A stretch of 64,000 bases of DNA from Lonepinella sp051851555. Its GTDB lineage: Bacteria; Pseudomonadota; Gammaproteobacteria; Enterobacterales; Pasteurellaceae. The DNA lies in contig NZ_JBPDVH010000003.1 of NCBI RefSeq assembly GCF_051851555.1, positions 124,001 through 188,000 on the forward strand, in the 5' to 3' direction. Shown here piece by piece: positions 25,253 to 34,266 of the stretch. The stretch's first letter is position 1. Each line of letters begins with the position of its first letter. The position numbers were made by a program, and so were the translations under genes. The notes under the pieces are model-generated. The model ran no database searches. It saw only the letters and a program-made list of their open reading frames with translations, and was not told the DNA's origin.

Positions 25253-27175
25253 CTACTGTTGTAACCCTTGCAAAAAATGAACGACTTTATCTAAATCCCT
25301 CGTCCGTTTCGCATTTGGCAAACTTTTCAAAAAGGTTTCACCATAAGGACGATTAACCAATCGACTGTCACAAATAATCACCACACCACGGTCTGTCACA
25401 TCCCGAATTAATCGCCCGACCCCTTGTTTTAAAGCAATTACGGCCTCGGGGATTTGTAAATCATTAAAGGGTTCGCCACCCTGTAACTTACAATCTTCAA
25501 TACGGGCTTTGAGCAAGGGTTCGTCAGGTGAAGTGAACGGTAATTTATCAATAATGACTAATGATAAGGCGTCCCCTCGCACGTCCACGCCCTCCCAAAA
25601 ACTGGAGGTGGCGACCAGTACGCTGTGCGGTTCGTGGATAAAATGATCAAGCAATTTGGCTTTGGCCATTTCGCCTTGTAATAAAATCGACAGTGTGCTG
25701 TTTTCACGAAAATATTCCGCTAAGCCTTTCATCATAAAATAAGAGGTGCAAAGCACAAAACAACGTCCTTTGTTTGCCTCAATCACCGGTAATAACATTT
25801 CTGCGAGCTGTTGTAGGGTGTGTTTTTGGTTGCTACTTGGCAAATAGCGTGGCACGCATAACATGGCTTGTTCGGGGTAATTAAAGGGACTTTGTAACAC
25901 CTTTTGATCGGCCTGTTGAATGCCTAAACGTTGGCAAAAATGGTTGAAACTGCCACCCACTTCAAGGGTGGCGGAGGTGAAAATCCATGCCGCTTTTTGA
26001 TTGGCCAGTTGTTCACCAAATTTATCGGCAACGGTCAACGGCGTGATATGTAAGCCAAATTGACGATTAAAGGTTTCATACCAATAGCAATAGCCGGTAA
26101 TACTGGTATCAGACAGGCGGGTGAGCTGTGTTTTTACGGCGTTAATACGATCAAAAATGCTGTCTAAAGTTTGCGAACGCCCTAAAGCCAGTTTTACCAC
26201 TTCGGCAGTAAAATCTAATTTCTCTTGTAAAATTTCTAGCCCTTTTTGCACCGCAGTTTGTCGCAATAAATCCCGCCAATTCCCCCGCTGATTGCCCTCA
26301 CCAAGCAACAGGCGAAAATCTTGCACCATTTTTTGCAGATGATCGCTTGCCACCCCCAACTGCTGCATATCTTTCACTTCGGTACGATAGACAATTTGCA
26401 AATCTTTACAAATATCAAACAGTTGACGTGACGTCAGCGATTGCCCGAAATATTGACTGGCAATGTCTGGCAGTTGATGGGCTTCGTCAAAAATAATCAC
26501 TTCCGCATCGGGAATCAGTTCCGCAAAACCACTTTCTTTCACCGCCATATCGGCACAAAATAAATGATGATTGACCACCACCAAATCCGCCGCCAAGGCT
26601 TTTTTGCGAGCCAATGCCACATAACAATCGCCGTAATGCGGGCAATCGGTGCCTAAACAGCTATCGGTAGTGCTGACTAATTGCGGTAAAATCGGGCTGT
26701 CTTCTGCTAACGTGCTACATTCCGACAAATCCCCTGTTTGGGTGGCAATTTGCCATTTTTGCACCTTGCTTAAATCCACCAAAATGGATTTATCCCCCAC
26801 CAAGCCCATATATTTCACCTGTTCCATCCGTTCCAAACAAAGATAATTGGCACGCCCTTTCAGTAAGGCGATTTTGCCTGTGTAATTTAAGGCTTGTTTA
26901 ATGGCGGGTAAATCTCGTTTAAACAGTTGATCTTGTAAATTTTTTGAACCTGTGGAAATAATGGTTTTCTTTTTCGCCAACAATGCAGGGGCAAGATAAG
27001 CGAAGGTTTTGCCTGTGCCTGTTCCCGCCTCGACCACAAGTGCGGTGCGATTTTTGATCGTTTTTTCCACCGCAGTTGCCATATCCAACTGTTCTTGACG
27101 AGGACGAAAACCGCTAATCTGTTGGCTTAAGGCCCCAGTTTCGGAGAAAATTTGGATAATGTCGAATGGCTGCAT
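25253..27175 (-). CDS. yoaA: ATP-dependent DNA helicase YoaA (DinG family)
   Basis: An XPD/DinG-like superfamily 2 helicase of 640 residues. It shows Walker A VVEAGTGTGKTFAYLAP (about 48-64), four cysteines of an Fe-S cluster (CSTLAEDS..., DSCLGTDCPHYGDC, about 153-186), the DEAH box VIIFDEAHQLPD (about 227-238), and motifs V/VI VLVATSSFWEGVDVRGD and ALKQGVGRLIRD. E. coli YoaA works with the HolC clamp-loader subunit at stalled replication forks. It is the first gene of the yoaA..tsaB-slp-fadD-rnd neighbourhood. Confidence 0.92.
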   Translation of the reverse strand: MQPFDIIQIFSETGALSQQISGFRPRQEQLDMATAVEKTIKNRTALVVEAGTGTGKTFAYLAPALLAKKKTIISTGSKNLQDQLFKRDLPAIKQALNYTGKIALLKGRANYLCLERMEQVKYMGLVGDKSILVDLSKVQKWQIATQTGDLSECSTLAEDSPILPQLVSTTDSCLGTDCPHYGDCYVALARKKALAADLVVVNHHLFCADMAVKESGFAELIPDAEVIIFDEAHQLPDIASQYFGQSLTSRQLFDICKDLQIVYRTEVKDMQQLGVASDHLQKMVQDFRLLLGEGNQRGNWRDLLRQTAVQKGLEILQEKLDFTAEVVKLALGRSQTLDSIFDRINAVKTQLTRLSDTSITGYCYWYETFNRQFGLHITPLTVADKFGEQLANQKAAWIFTSATLEVGGSFNHFCQRLGIQQADQKVLQSPFNYPEQAMLCVPRYLPSSNQKHTLQQLAEMLLPVIEANKGRCFVLCTSYFMMKGLAEYFRENSTLSILLQGEMAKAKLLDHFIHEPHSVLVATSSFWEGVDVRGDALSLVIIDKLPFTSPDEPLLKARIEDCKLQGGEPFNDLQIPEAVIALKQGVGRLIRDVTDRGVVIICDSRLVNRPYGETFLKSLPNAKRTRDLDKVVHFLQGLQQ

Positions 27176-27264
27176 GTTTATTTATCTCGTTATTCCTTTG
27201 GTGGTATTGTATCATTTTGAGCAAAGAAAAAGGCAAATTTATTCTTCCCTTTCAAACTTGTTGA

Positions 27265-27279
27265 AAATAATTCTTATTT
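27265..27279. promoter_or_regulatory. Possible Fur-type operator
   Basis: AAATAA-TTC-TTATTT is a perfect inverted repeat about 80 bp before the iron-binding protein gene and resembles half of a Fur box. AT-rich DNA makes such matches common, so confidence is low. Confidence 0.4.
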
Positions 27280-27357
27280 AGTTTAATCTAAAGCGGACTG
27301 CTTTGTGGTCAAATAACGTGGTAAATAAAATTTCACATTCATGAGGAAAGTATTACA

Positions 27358-28395
27358 ATGAAAAAATTACTGAAAAAAAATGCGATTTTAACGGGTTTTG
27401 CCGCGGCTGGCTTGATGTTATCCAATGTCGCCATGGCCGATCTTTTAGTGTATAACGGTCAACCGAAAAATACAGGGGTTGAAAAAGCGGCGCAATTATT
27501 TAGTGAAAAAACCGGCATTAAAGTTGAGTTAAAAGCGGGCAAAGGTTCGGACTTCGTTAACCAATTAAAAGAAGAAGGCGATAAATCCTCTGCCGATATT
27601 TTTATTGCCGAGGGGGCTAATTTATTCTTAACCTTAAGTGATGCAGGCTTGCTTGCGCCTGTGAGTGAAACCGCATTAAACAATGTGAAAAGCGACAATG
27701 TGCCACCGGCCCCGAACAAAGATTTTGTGACGATTGGCGTGCGTGGTCGTGTGTTAGCTTATAATCCGACTAAAATTGCGGAAAAAGACTTGCCAACGTC
27801 TTGGACAGAAATGGTCAATGATCCAAAATGGAAAGGCAATTTCTCTTATCACCCTGCCTCTGGTGCATTAGTTGAGCAAGTGGCAGTATACCAAAAATTA
27901 CACGGCGTAGAGGCCACCAAAGCCTTTTTGAAATCCCTTAAAGCCAACGGCCAATCCATTAACGGGCATTTAGATGCCTTGAAAAAAGTGGATGCGGGCG
28001 AGTTAGGCGTGGCGATCATTAATCAATATTATTTAGAGCGTTTATACAAAGAAAAAGGGCAAGAAAATGTGCAAGCAAAAATCCATTATATGCGTAATGC
28101 GGATGCGGATTCTACCTTGGTATTTTCAGGCGCAGCGGTTTTAAAAGCCACAAAACAAGCCAAAGAGGCCCAACAATTCTTAGATTTCTTAACCAGTAAA
28201 GAAGGACAGGAAGTCTATGTTTCTACCTCTGCAGAATGGCCAACCAATGCAAAAGCGGTCTCACCCGTGGGCTACTTAGTGCCATTGGATAGCCTCAATC
28301 CACCGAAAGTCACGCTAAACAGTAAAGCCGAATTAGATGAGGCCAAAGCGTTGATTAAAGAGGCGGGCATTAAAAAAGAAGACAGTGCAAAATAA
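27358..28395 (+). CDS. fbpA: Periplasmic iron(III)-binding protein, FbpA/HitA family
   Basis: Substrate-binding protein of an iron ABC transporter, 345 residues. Signal peptide MKKLLKKNAILTGFAAAGLMLSNVAMA (cut after about residue 27) is followed by DLLVYNGQ. The adjacent tyrosines that ligate ferric iron are seen in AIINQYYLERLY (about residues 219-230). The Haemophilus hitABC operon has permease and ATPase genes directly after hitA; here none follow, so the partner genes must lie elsewhere or be missing. Next downstream is the paired palindrome and a mutarotase gene. Confidence 0.85.
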   Translation: MKKLLKKNAILTGFAAAGLMLSNVAMADLLVYNGQPKNTGVEKAAQLFSEKTGIKVELKAGKGSDFVNQLKEEGDKSSADIFIAEGANLFLTLSDAGLLAPVSETALNNVKSDNVPPAPNKDFVTIGVRGRVLAYNPTKIAEKDLPTSWTEMVNDPKWKGNFSYHPASGALVEQVAVYQKLHGVEATKAFLKSLKANGQSINGHLDALKKVDAGELGVAIINQYYLERLYKEKGQENVQAKIHYMRNADADSTLVFSGAAVLKATKQAKEAQQFLDFLTSKEGQEVYVSTSAEWPTNAKAVSPVGYLVPLDSLNPPKVTLNSKAELDEAKALIKEAGIKKEDSAK

Positions 28396-28460
28396 GCCAA
28401 AATCAGGGATAATATTGTCAAATATTCAGTTTTTGTATTGATTATATTTGTGATGTAATT

Positions 28461-28524
28461 GTAGGGGCGTATTGCATACGCCCTTTTGCTCGATCTGTCT
28501 TGGGCGTATGCAATACGCCCCTAC
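28461..28524. repeat. Paired palindromic repeat, second copy
   Basis: GTAGGGGCGTATTGCATACG and its inverse (28461-28483 and 28502-28524), the same unit as at 13748-13844 but with a shorter 18-bp centre. It lies between the iron-binding gene and the mutarotase gene and could act as a transcription stop or mRNA-stabilising hairpin. Confidence 0.9.
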
Positions 28525-28571
28525 AAGATCAATACAATATTTATTTACATCCATCAAAAAAAGGAAACATT

Positions 28572-29390
28572 ATGCACCGCACTTTCGTCCAATCTATCAG
28601 CCATGAACTCAGCCTTTATCACTATAATGACATTCCCGTATTGGAAGTAAACCACAATGTTGGCAGCGCCAAAATTGCTTTGCAAGGCGCCCATTTATTC
28701 AGTTGGCAACCACGCCATGCCACACAAGATGTCTTTTGGTTAAGCGAAATTGAGCCATTTAAACAAGGCTCCGCCATTCGTGGCGGTGTGCCAATTTGCT
28801 TTCCGTGGTTTGGTAATAACGGCACGCCTGCCCATGGCTTTGCTCGCACCCATTTGTGGGATTTAACAACGCATGAAATCAGCCCGAATCAAGTAAGTTT
28901 GACATTCTCTTTGTTCGCAGAAGATAAAACGCTGATTGCCACAATTCAAATGTTATTTTCTGAACAATGCGAACTCATTTTTACCAATTATTCGCAAGAG
29001 AATGCGCAATTAGCGTTACATAGTTATTTTAATGTGGGCGATATTCAACAGGTGCAATTACACAATTTACCAACCACAACCTTTAACTCATTGACAAAAC
29101 AACAAGAAACTGTGCCATCACCACGTACCATTGGGGAAAATGTGGATTGTATTTATTCCGCTCAACAAGGCGCAACGATTATTGAAGATCAGGCTTATCA
29201 ACGTACGATTACGGTTGAACATCAAAATGCCTCCGACACTGTGGTATGGAATCCATGGCATAAACCGACGAGCAGTATGTCAGAAACGGGTTATCAAACC
29301 ATGGTTTGTGTGGAAACCGCACGGATTAAACAGGCTTTACAGCAGGAAAGTGTTGGGGTAAAAATTCAGGTAAAATCCACCGCAGTTTAA
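28572..29390 (+). CDS. D-hexose-6-phosphate mutarotase (YeaD-like)
   Basis: An aldose-1-epimerase-fold enzyme of 272 residues that interconverts anomers of glucose-6-phosphate and similar sugars. Family parts include GAHLFSWQP (about 39-47), RGGVPICFPWFGNNGTPAHGFART (about 73-96, with catalytic His near 91), LHSYFNVGD (about 151-159) and the late glutamate in TMVCVETARI. ATG 28572 is chosen because AAGGAAAC precedes it; the longer open frame begins inside the palindromic repeat. Confidence 0.9.
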   Translation: MHRTFVQSISHELSLYHYNDIPVLEVNHNVGSAKIALQGAHLFSWQPRHATQDVFWLSEIEPFKQGSAIRGGVPICFPWFGNNGTPAHGFARTHLWDLTTHEISPNQVSLTFSLFAEDKTLIATIQMLFSEQCELIFTNYSQENAQLALHSYFNVGDIQQVQLHNLPTTTFNSLTKQQETVPSPRTIGENVDCIYSAQQGATIIEDQAYQRTITVEHQNASDTVVWNPWHKPTSSMSETGYQTMVCVETARIKQALQQESVGVKIQVKSTAV

Positions 29391-29500
29391 CCTTAACGCT
29401 CAGGGTAGCGATCACTTTCGCTACCTGACTTCCCTCTTGAAATTTCCCAATTTATCACCATTTTATGATTAACAGTTTCAAAAATTCATAAGGAGAAAAG

Positions 29501-30145
29501 ATGAAAACCTATCAATTTTCACTGTCAAGAGCGCATGTTATCGCACAACGTATTAGCACATTAATGAAAGAAACGGCACAACTGGCTTTGCAAAAATACA
29601 GTTATCACCTTGATAAAAACGATATGCTTTATTGGGAAAGTGAAAGCAAGCGTCAGGCGGTATTACAAAAAATTGAGGACAATAGTCAGCAATTTTTACA
29701 ATATGAAAACGACTATATAAAATTTAGCGAAATATTGGCACAGTTACGTAAAACCATTGCGCAGGCCAATCAAAAAACGGGGATTTCCGATCGGTTAACG
29801 GATATTCGTCTGCTTGATACGCAATTAAGTTTTCTAAATGATATTCAACAAAATGGTGATGTGGCCGATGACAACGCCACTGATTTTGTCAACGAAATGC
29901 AAGATCGTTTAACGATTTATGCCAAATTAGAAACGGAATCCGCCCGTTATAATGCCATTGAGCGTGATTTTCCGCTATTAATTAAAACAGAAAATGCGGA
30001 ACAAACCGCTTTGCGTCAACAAAAAATGGCACAATTAAAGAATCAACGTATTCGTTTGAATGATGAAATTCGGGATCTGAACGGTGCAACCTCCATTCAG
30101 ATTGAATTAGATGACGCCATGGCGGAAGCCTTAAATCTGGCCTAA
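29501..30145 (+). CDS. Cytoplasmic coiled-coil protein of unknown function
   Basis: A 214-residue protein with no signal peptide or membrane segment, almost wholly helical and rich in Gln, Glu and Lys. Notable stretches are IAQRISTLMKETAQLALQKY near the start and RQQKMAQLKNQRIRLNDEIRDLNGATSIQIELDD near the end, the latter resembling the end of DIP1984-type proteins; I am not sure of that link. RBS AAGGAGAAA lies before ATG 29501. It stands alone between the mutarotase gene and a DUF4870-like gene. Confidence 0.65.
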   Translation: MKTYQFSLSRAHVIAQRISTLMKETAQLALQKYSYHLDKNDMLYWESESKRQAVLQKIEDNSQQFLQYENDYIKFSEILAQLRKTIAQANQKTGISDRLTDIRLLDTQLSFLNDIQQNGDVADDNATDFVNEMQDRLTIYAKLETESARYNAIERDFPLLIKTENAEQTALRQQKMAQLKNQRIRLNDEIRDLNGATSIQIELDDAMAEALNLA

Positions 30146-30227
30146 TAAAATATAAAACGGTGTGGTTGCGACCGCAAAGAGGCGCCCTCGGGCATCTGTT
30201 TGAAAACGCACCTGAACAATACCGAGC

Positions 30228-30250
30228 TACTCTAATTGAACATTAGAGTA
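30228..30250. other. Inverted repeat in an otherwise empty 280-bp gap
   Basis: The gap 30146-30428 holds no supported gene. TACTCTAAT-TGAAC-ATTAGAGTA is a perfect 9-bp-arm inverted repeat that could be an operator or a weak terminator for the gene before it. Confidence 0.45.
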
Positions 30251-30428
30251 ACAGATAAAATGATGGGTATCGACCCGCCTAAGATGAATTGCCTTGTTTC
30301 TTTGTTGGTTGTGATGTCATCTAGGTTGCGTAATGTATATTGTCATACCCTTTTGTTGGTTGCTGATTGTTTATTGCTAGTTGAGCTTTCGGTATTGTTC
30401 AGTTTTCTTTATTATTATGGGAGTTTTT

Positions 30429-30782
30429 ATGAATCAAAACATTATTCCAAATACGAATGACCAACGCTCTACACTATGGATTGCTTATGCCTTATTTGGG
30501 GCGGGCATTCTGTTTGGCGGATTACCCGCTATTGCGGGCGTCATTCTGGCTTATATTAAGAAAAATGAAGTGTTTGGGGCTTACCAAGATCATTATCGTT
30601 TCTTAATCCGCACGTTCTGGGGAACCCTATTGGGTTTCGTGGTGGGTGGCATTCTTTCGATTATCGGCATTGGTGCATTGATTATTTGTGCGGCATCTAT
30701 TTGGTATATTTTCCGCATTGTCGTCGGCGCATTGCGTTTAAAAGAAAATGCGACAGTGACACCGACAGGCTGGTTTAAATAA
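30429..30782 (+). CDS. Small inner-membrane protein (DUF4870-like)
   Basis: A 117-residue protein with three hydrophobic segments (about residues 17-41, 60-82 and 82-98) and the pattern of the DUF4870/YidH-like group: an opening WIAYALFGAGILFGGLPAIAGVILAYI, HYRFLIRTFW, then GGILSIIGIGALIICAASIWYIFRIVVGALRL. ATG 30429 follows GGGAG. The function is unknown. It converges on nagK with a terminator between. Confidence 0.75.
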   Translation: MNQNIIPNTNDQRSTLWIAYALFGAGILFGGLPAIAGVILAYIKKNEVFGAYQDHYRFLIRTFWGTLLGFVVGGILSIIGIGALIICAASIWYIFRIVVGALRLKENATVTPTGWFK

Positions 30783-30797
30783 TTATCAGCATAACAA

Positions 30798-30826
30798 AAT
30801 AAACCCTGTTTTAAACAGGGTTTATT
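30798..30826. terminator. Bidirectional terminator
   Basis: AATAAACCCTGTT-TTA-AACAGGGTTTATT between the DUF4870-like gene and nagK. Confidence 0.85.
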
Positions 30827-30833
30827 CATTCTC

Positions 30834-31748
30834 TTATTTATCCAAAAACAACGCCGCTGCCCCACGCACGCCGCCTGAATCGCCATATTTGGCTTTTTTA
30901 ATCACTGGCACTTTAGCACTTCGCATTAAATGGGCGGGTAAGGCGTTTGGTAAGGCCTCATAGAGATAATCAAAATTAGATAACCCGCCACCGAGAACAA
31001 TTAAGTGCGGATCAAACGCAGTAATAATATTACCAATAGAAATCGCCGCCAATTCCACAAAAAGATCCACAAATTCCACCGCAGTTTTATCCTTGGCATA
31101 AAAGCGATCTATAATGTCTTTGGCTGATAACTGTTCACCTTTTAAATCATGATATAACAATTCAAAACCACGACCCGATAAATAAGTATCTAAACAGGCT
31201 TGATTGCCACAACCACAGCGGTAAATCGGTGCTTTGTCCCAACCGAGTAATTTTAAGGCGTGATAGTTTAATTGCAAATGGCCTAATTCGCCCGCCATGC
31301 CCACTTTACCGGAATGTACTTTGCCGTTAAACACCAATCCGCCACCAAAACCCGTACCTAAAATTAAACCTAACACAAAAGGATAGTGCTGATTTTCGCT
31401 GTCCCACGCCTCCGATAAGGCAAAGCAGTTGGCATCATTTTCCGCACGCACTTCTCGCCCTAATAATGCCGACAAATCTTGCAAAATCGGCTTGTTGTCC
31501 GCCACTCGAATATTGGTAATTTCCGCTAACCCTGTTTCACGGTTAACAAAACCGGGTAAGCCCAAGCCTACCGTGCCTTTTTCACCGAATTTTTGATCCG
31601 CCCGATTCACTAAATCCACAATCGCTTGCAACCATTGTTGATAGCTGTCTTTCGGGGTTTCAATGCGTTCGCTGTATTGTTTTTCTAACTGTGCATTAAA
31701 GGCCGCCAATTCAATTTTGGTGCCGCCAATATCTAATCCATATAACAT
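30834..31748 (-). CDS. nagK: N-acetyl-D-glucosamine kinase (ROK family)
   Basis: A 304-residue ROK-family sugar kinase. It has the phosphate motif GLDIGGTKIELAAFN (residues 4-18), the sugar-binding ENDANCFALSEAW (about 103-115), GTGFGGGLVFNG (about 130-141), the GELGH histidine (about 152-156) and the zinc motif CGCGNQACLDTYLSG (about 177-191). Sequence details fit NagK (E. coli YcfX), which phosphorylates GlcNAc recovered from murein. Its ATG is 27 bp downstream of the pgpB stop, so the two probably form one message. Confidence 0.9.
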   Translation of the reverse strand: MLYGLDIGGTKIELAAFNAQLEKQYSERIETPKDSYQQWLQAIVDLVNRADQKFGEKGTVGLGLPGFVNRETGLAEITNIRVADNKPILQDLSALLGREVRAENDANCFALSEAWDSENQHYPFVLGLILGTGFGGGLVFNGKVHSGKVGMAGELGHLQLNYHALKLLGWDKAPIYRCGCGNQACLDTYLSGRGFELLYHDLKGEQLSAKDIIDRFYAKDKTAVEFVDLFVELAAISIGNIITAFDPHLIVLGGGLSNFDYLYEALPNALPAHLMRSAKVPVIKKAKYGDSGGVRGAAALFLDK

Positions 31749-31775
31749 AAAAAACTCCTGTTTTTTTTCACCGCA

Positions 31776-32519
31776 CTATTTGACAAATAATAATCTATTT
31801 TGCTGAAAAATCTGTTTCTTTTCAAGATAAAAGAACATGACGGCATGGACAATCCAAGCAATCAAGGTGCTAATCAATAAATCAATCGGATGGTGCATGC
31901 CTAAACGTAAACGGCTCACCAACATCAATACCGACCACAACAAGACGCCCCCCACTAACACTTTAGAGGCAAAACGACAGCGCCCCATAAGTTGGGTAAA
32001 GCCCACCGCTAATAATAGCCAACTGGCGGAAAAAATCGTATGGCCTGATGGGAAAGAATAGCCTGTTTCTCGCTCACGGTGATGAACTAACCAAGCGGGT
32101 GTTTCAGTTTTATTGGCATAAAATTGGCTGACAATCACCGCACGTTGTTCACGGGTTTGATCGTAAAAATAGTCCGTTGACACACCGCTTTGTTCTGCCA
32201 AGGCACTGACATAAGGACGAGGTTCGGCAAACACCGTTTTGGCAGCGGTTTTAATGCCTTGCGTGATCACCATCGAAATGGCCATAATGATCACCGCACT
32301 TATCCATTTTGATTTGCTGGAAAAAAGTGGCAAAAAACATAAGGCCAACACCGCACAACTTATCACCGCATAAGGCACACTCCCCGTTTCGGTTAACCCA
32401 TATAAAATATAATCAAATGCGGTTAAATCACCATCACCTTGCCATTGCCATGAAAAAATCCACGCAAAAAATGGCACAAGGCAAAGTAAAAAAGTATATA
32501 ATGAAAGGCGTTTTAGCAT
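31776..32519 (-). CDS. pgpB: Phosphatidylglycerophosphatase B / PAP2 lipid phosphatase
   Basis: A 247-residue inner-membrane phosphatase with several hydrophobic segments. The PAP2 signature is complete: KTVFAEPRPYV (about residues 93-103), FPSGHTIFSASW (about 160-171) and SRLRLGMHHPIDLL (about 208-221). PgpB removes phosphate from phosphatidylglycerophosphate and undecaprenyl pyrophosphate in the periplasm. In Haemophilus influenzae pgpB is also next to ribA. It is divergent from ribA. Confidence 0.92.
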   Translation of the reverse strand: MLKRLSLYTFLLCLVPFFAWIFSWQWQGDGDLTAFDYILYGLTETGSVPYAVISCAVLALCFLPLFSSKSKWISAVIIMAISMVITQGIKTAAKTVFAEPRPYVSALAEQSGVSTDYFYDQTREQRAVIVSQFYANKTETPAWLVHHRERETGYSFPSGHTIFSASWLLLAVGFTQLMGRCRFASKVLVGGVLLWSVLMLVSRLRLGMHHPIDLLISTLIAWIVHAVMFFYLEKKQIFQQNRLLFVK

Positions 32520-32613
32520 AGCGGCTGTCCTATGTAATAAAGTATGTAATGAAATGTAATTGAGAAATCTATTTTATCACTAGAAAACTAAAAGCAAAAT
32601 AAGGATTTATTTT

Positions 32614-33282
32614 ATGGCGAAAATTCAGCTTGTGACTGAAGCCAATTTACCGACCGAATTCGGTATTTTTAAGATTGTCGGATTTGAATTCCCTGAGAGC
32701 AAAAAAGAACATGTGGCCTTGGTGATGGGCGATATTCGAGATGGTCAACCGGTGTTGGCTCGTATTCATTCCGAATGTTTAACCGGCGATACGCTGTATA
32801 GTTTAAAATGCGATTGCGGTTTTCAACTCGCTAGCGCCTTGCGTCAAATCAGTGAAGAAGGCCGTGGTGTGTTGATTTATCACCGAGAAGAAGGCCGTGG
32901 CATTGGGTTAATTAACAAAATTCGGGCCTATGCTTTGCAAGATCAGGGCATGGATACCATTGAGGCCAATTTAGCCTTGGGGTTTGCCGCAGACGAACGT
33001 AATTTTGCGGTTTGTGCGGATATTTTTGCGTTATTAGGCGTTAATCAAGTACGCTTATTAACCAACAATCCGGCGAAAATTGAGACCATGAAAAAAGCAG
33101 GCATTAATGTGGTTGAACGGGTGCCGTTAAACGTGGGTGAAAATCGTTACAACACCGCTTATTTAGACACCAAAGCGAAAAAAATGGGGCATTATATTGT
33201 GCATCATCAAGGCGAGGCAGAAAATAGCGAAAAACATTTTTTAAATTGTCCCCATTGTTTGTCGGAAATTCCATCCAAATAA
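32614..33282 (+). CDS. ribA: GTP cyclohydrolase II
   Basis: First enzyme of riboflavin synthesis from GTP; 222 residues, slightly longer than E. coli RibA. Zinc cysteines are in SECLTGDTLYSLKCDCGFQL (about residues 51-70), the catalytic stretch is YHREEGRGIGLINKIRAYALQD (about 90-111), and RLLTNNPAKIETM is near 149. The C-terminal extension (HHQGEAENSEKHFLNCPHCLSEIPSK) adds a CPHC pair absent from the short forms. ribH is at 44329 in this window but not linked. Confidence 0.97.
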   Translation: MAKIQLVTEANLPTEFGIFKIVGFEFPESKKEHVALVMGDIRDGQPVLARIHSECLTGDTLYSLKCDCGFQLASALRQISEEGRGVLIYHREEGRGIGLINKIRAYALQDQGMDTIEANLALGFAADERNFAVCADIFALLGVNQVRLLTNNPAKIETMKKAGINVVERVPLNVGENRYNTAYLDTKAKKMGHYIVHHQGEAENSEKHFLNCPHCLSEIPSK

Positions 33283-33291
33283 GCCCCAATT

Positions 33292-33318
33292 TTATGACAT
33301 AGATCACAAAATTTGTGA
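33292..33318. promoter_or_regulatory. CRP-like site and palindrome upstream of arcA
   Basis: TATGACATAGATCACA (33293-33308) matches the CRP consensus TGTGA-N6-TCACA in all but one half-site base, and it overlaps a perfect palindrome TCACAAA-A-TTTGTGA (33304-33318). They lie about 110 bp before the arcA start, within the likely promoter region. Confidence 0.5.
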
Positions 33319-33419
33319 CTAATTGCAAATTTTTATTGTTGCAAGATTGTTACAATTATAAAATAGCGGATTATTATTTCACATGCTTGTGATGTTTGTT
33401 TTTTGAAGGACACATAACT

Positions 33420-34124
33420 ATGGCTACGCCACAAATTCTTATCGTTGAAGATGAAACAATTACGCGCAATACCTTAAAAAGTATTTTCCAAGCGGAAGGT
33501 TATCATACCTTTGAGGCTTGCGACGGTAATCAAATGCAACAAATCCTCGCCAACAAAGAAATCCATTTAATCGTGATGGATATTAATCTACCGGGTAAAA
33601 ACGGCTTGATGTTAGCCCGTGAATTGCGTGAACACACCAAAACGGCACTGATGTTTTTAACCGGTCGTAATAACGAAGTGGATAAAATTCTCGGCCTAGA
33701 AATCGGCGCAGATGATTACATCACCAAACCGTTTAACCCAAGAGAATTAGCCATTCGGGCCCGTAATTTGTTACAACGTACCATGGGCGAGGAAAAAGAC
33801 GATCCGAAAGTCGATACCTACCGTTTCAATGGTTGGACGTTAGATGTCAATCAACATGCGTTGATTAACCCAGAGGGTGAAATTCTGAAATTACCACGCA
33901 GCGAATTTCGTGCCATGGTACATTTCTGCCAAAACCCCGGCAAAATTCAAACCCGTGAAGAATTATTGAAAAAAATGACGGGACGTGACCTGAAAGAAAA
34001 TGATCGCACGGTAGATGTCACCATTCGTCGCATTCGTAAACATTTTGAAGATCATGCGGGAACACCCGAAATCATCTCCACCATTCATGGTGAGGGTTAT
34101 CGTTTTTGTGGTCACTTAGAATAA
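33420..34124 (+). CDS. arcA: Aerobic respiration response regulator ArcA
   Basis: An OmpR-class response regulator of 234 residues. The receiver domain has acidic pocket ILIVEDE (residues 6-12), phospho-acceptor Asp54 in IVMDINLPG, and Lys in DDYITKPFNP (about 100-109); the C-terminal winged helix contains RSEFRAMVHFCQNPGKIQTREELLKKM and DRTVDVTIRRIRKHFE. ArcA represses aerobic respiratory genes under low oxygen, with sensor ArcB outside this window. ATG 33420 follows GAAGGACA; the upstream ATG 33396 is less favoured. Confidence 0.97.
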   Translation: MATPQILIVEDETITRNTLKSIFQAEGYHTFEACDGNQMQQILANKEIHLIVMDINLPGKNGLMLARELREHTKTALMFLTGRNNEVDKILGLEIGADDYITKPFNPRELAIRARNLLQRTMGEEKDDPKVDTYRFNGWTLDVNQHALINPEGEILKLPRSEFRAMVHFCQNPGKIQTREELLKKMTGRDLKENDRTVDVTIRRIRKHFEDHAGTPEIISTIHGEGYRFCGHLE

Positions 34125-34141
34125 CCCCTTTCAAGCGACAT

Positions 34142-34186
34142 TTAAGTGCGGTGAAAAATTTAGCCGAATTTTTACCGCACTTTTTC
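34142..34186. terminator. Terminator built from inverted uptake signals
   Basis: TAAGTGCGGTGAAAAATT..., then AATTTTTACCGCACTTTTTC: two uptake signals in opposite orientation form the stem, followed by a T-run after arcA. Confidence 0.85.
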
Positions 34187-34266
34187 TTGATTATTCCCCT
34201 TGTTTATTTGTACATTGCCCCGATATTAGGTAGAATTGTCTTATCTTTTGAAATCAACGAAATACT

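Noticed and set aside
30236..30460. 74-residue hydrophobic ORF before the DUF4870-like gene
   Set aside because: It overlaps the better-supported start at 30429 in another frame and has no RBS.
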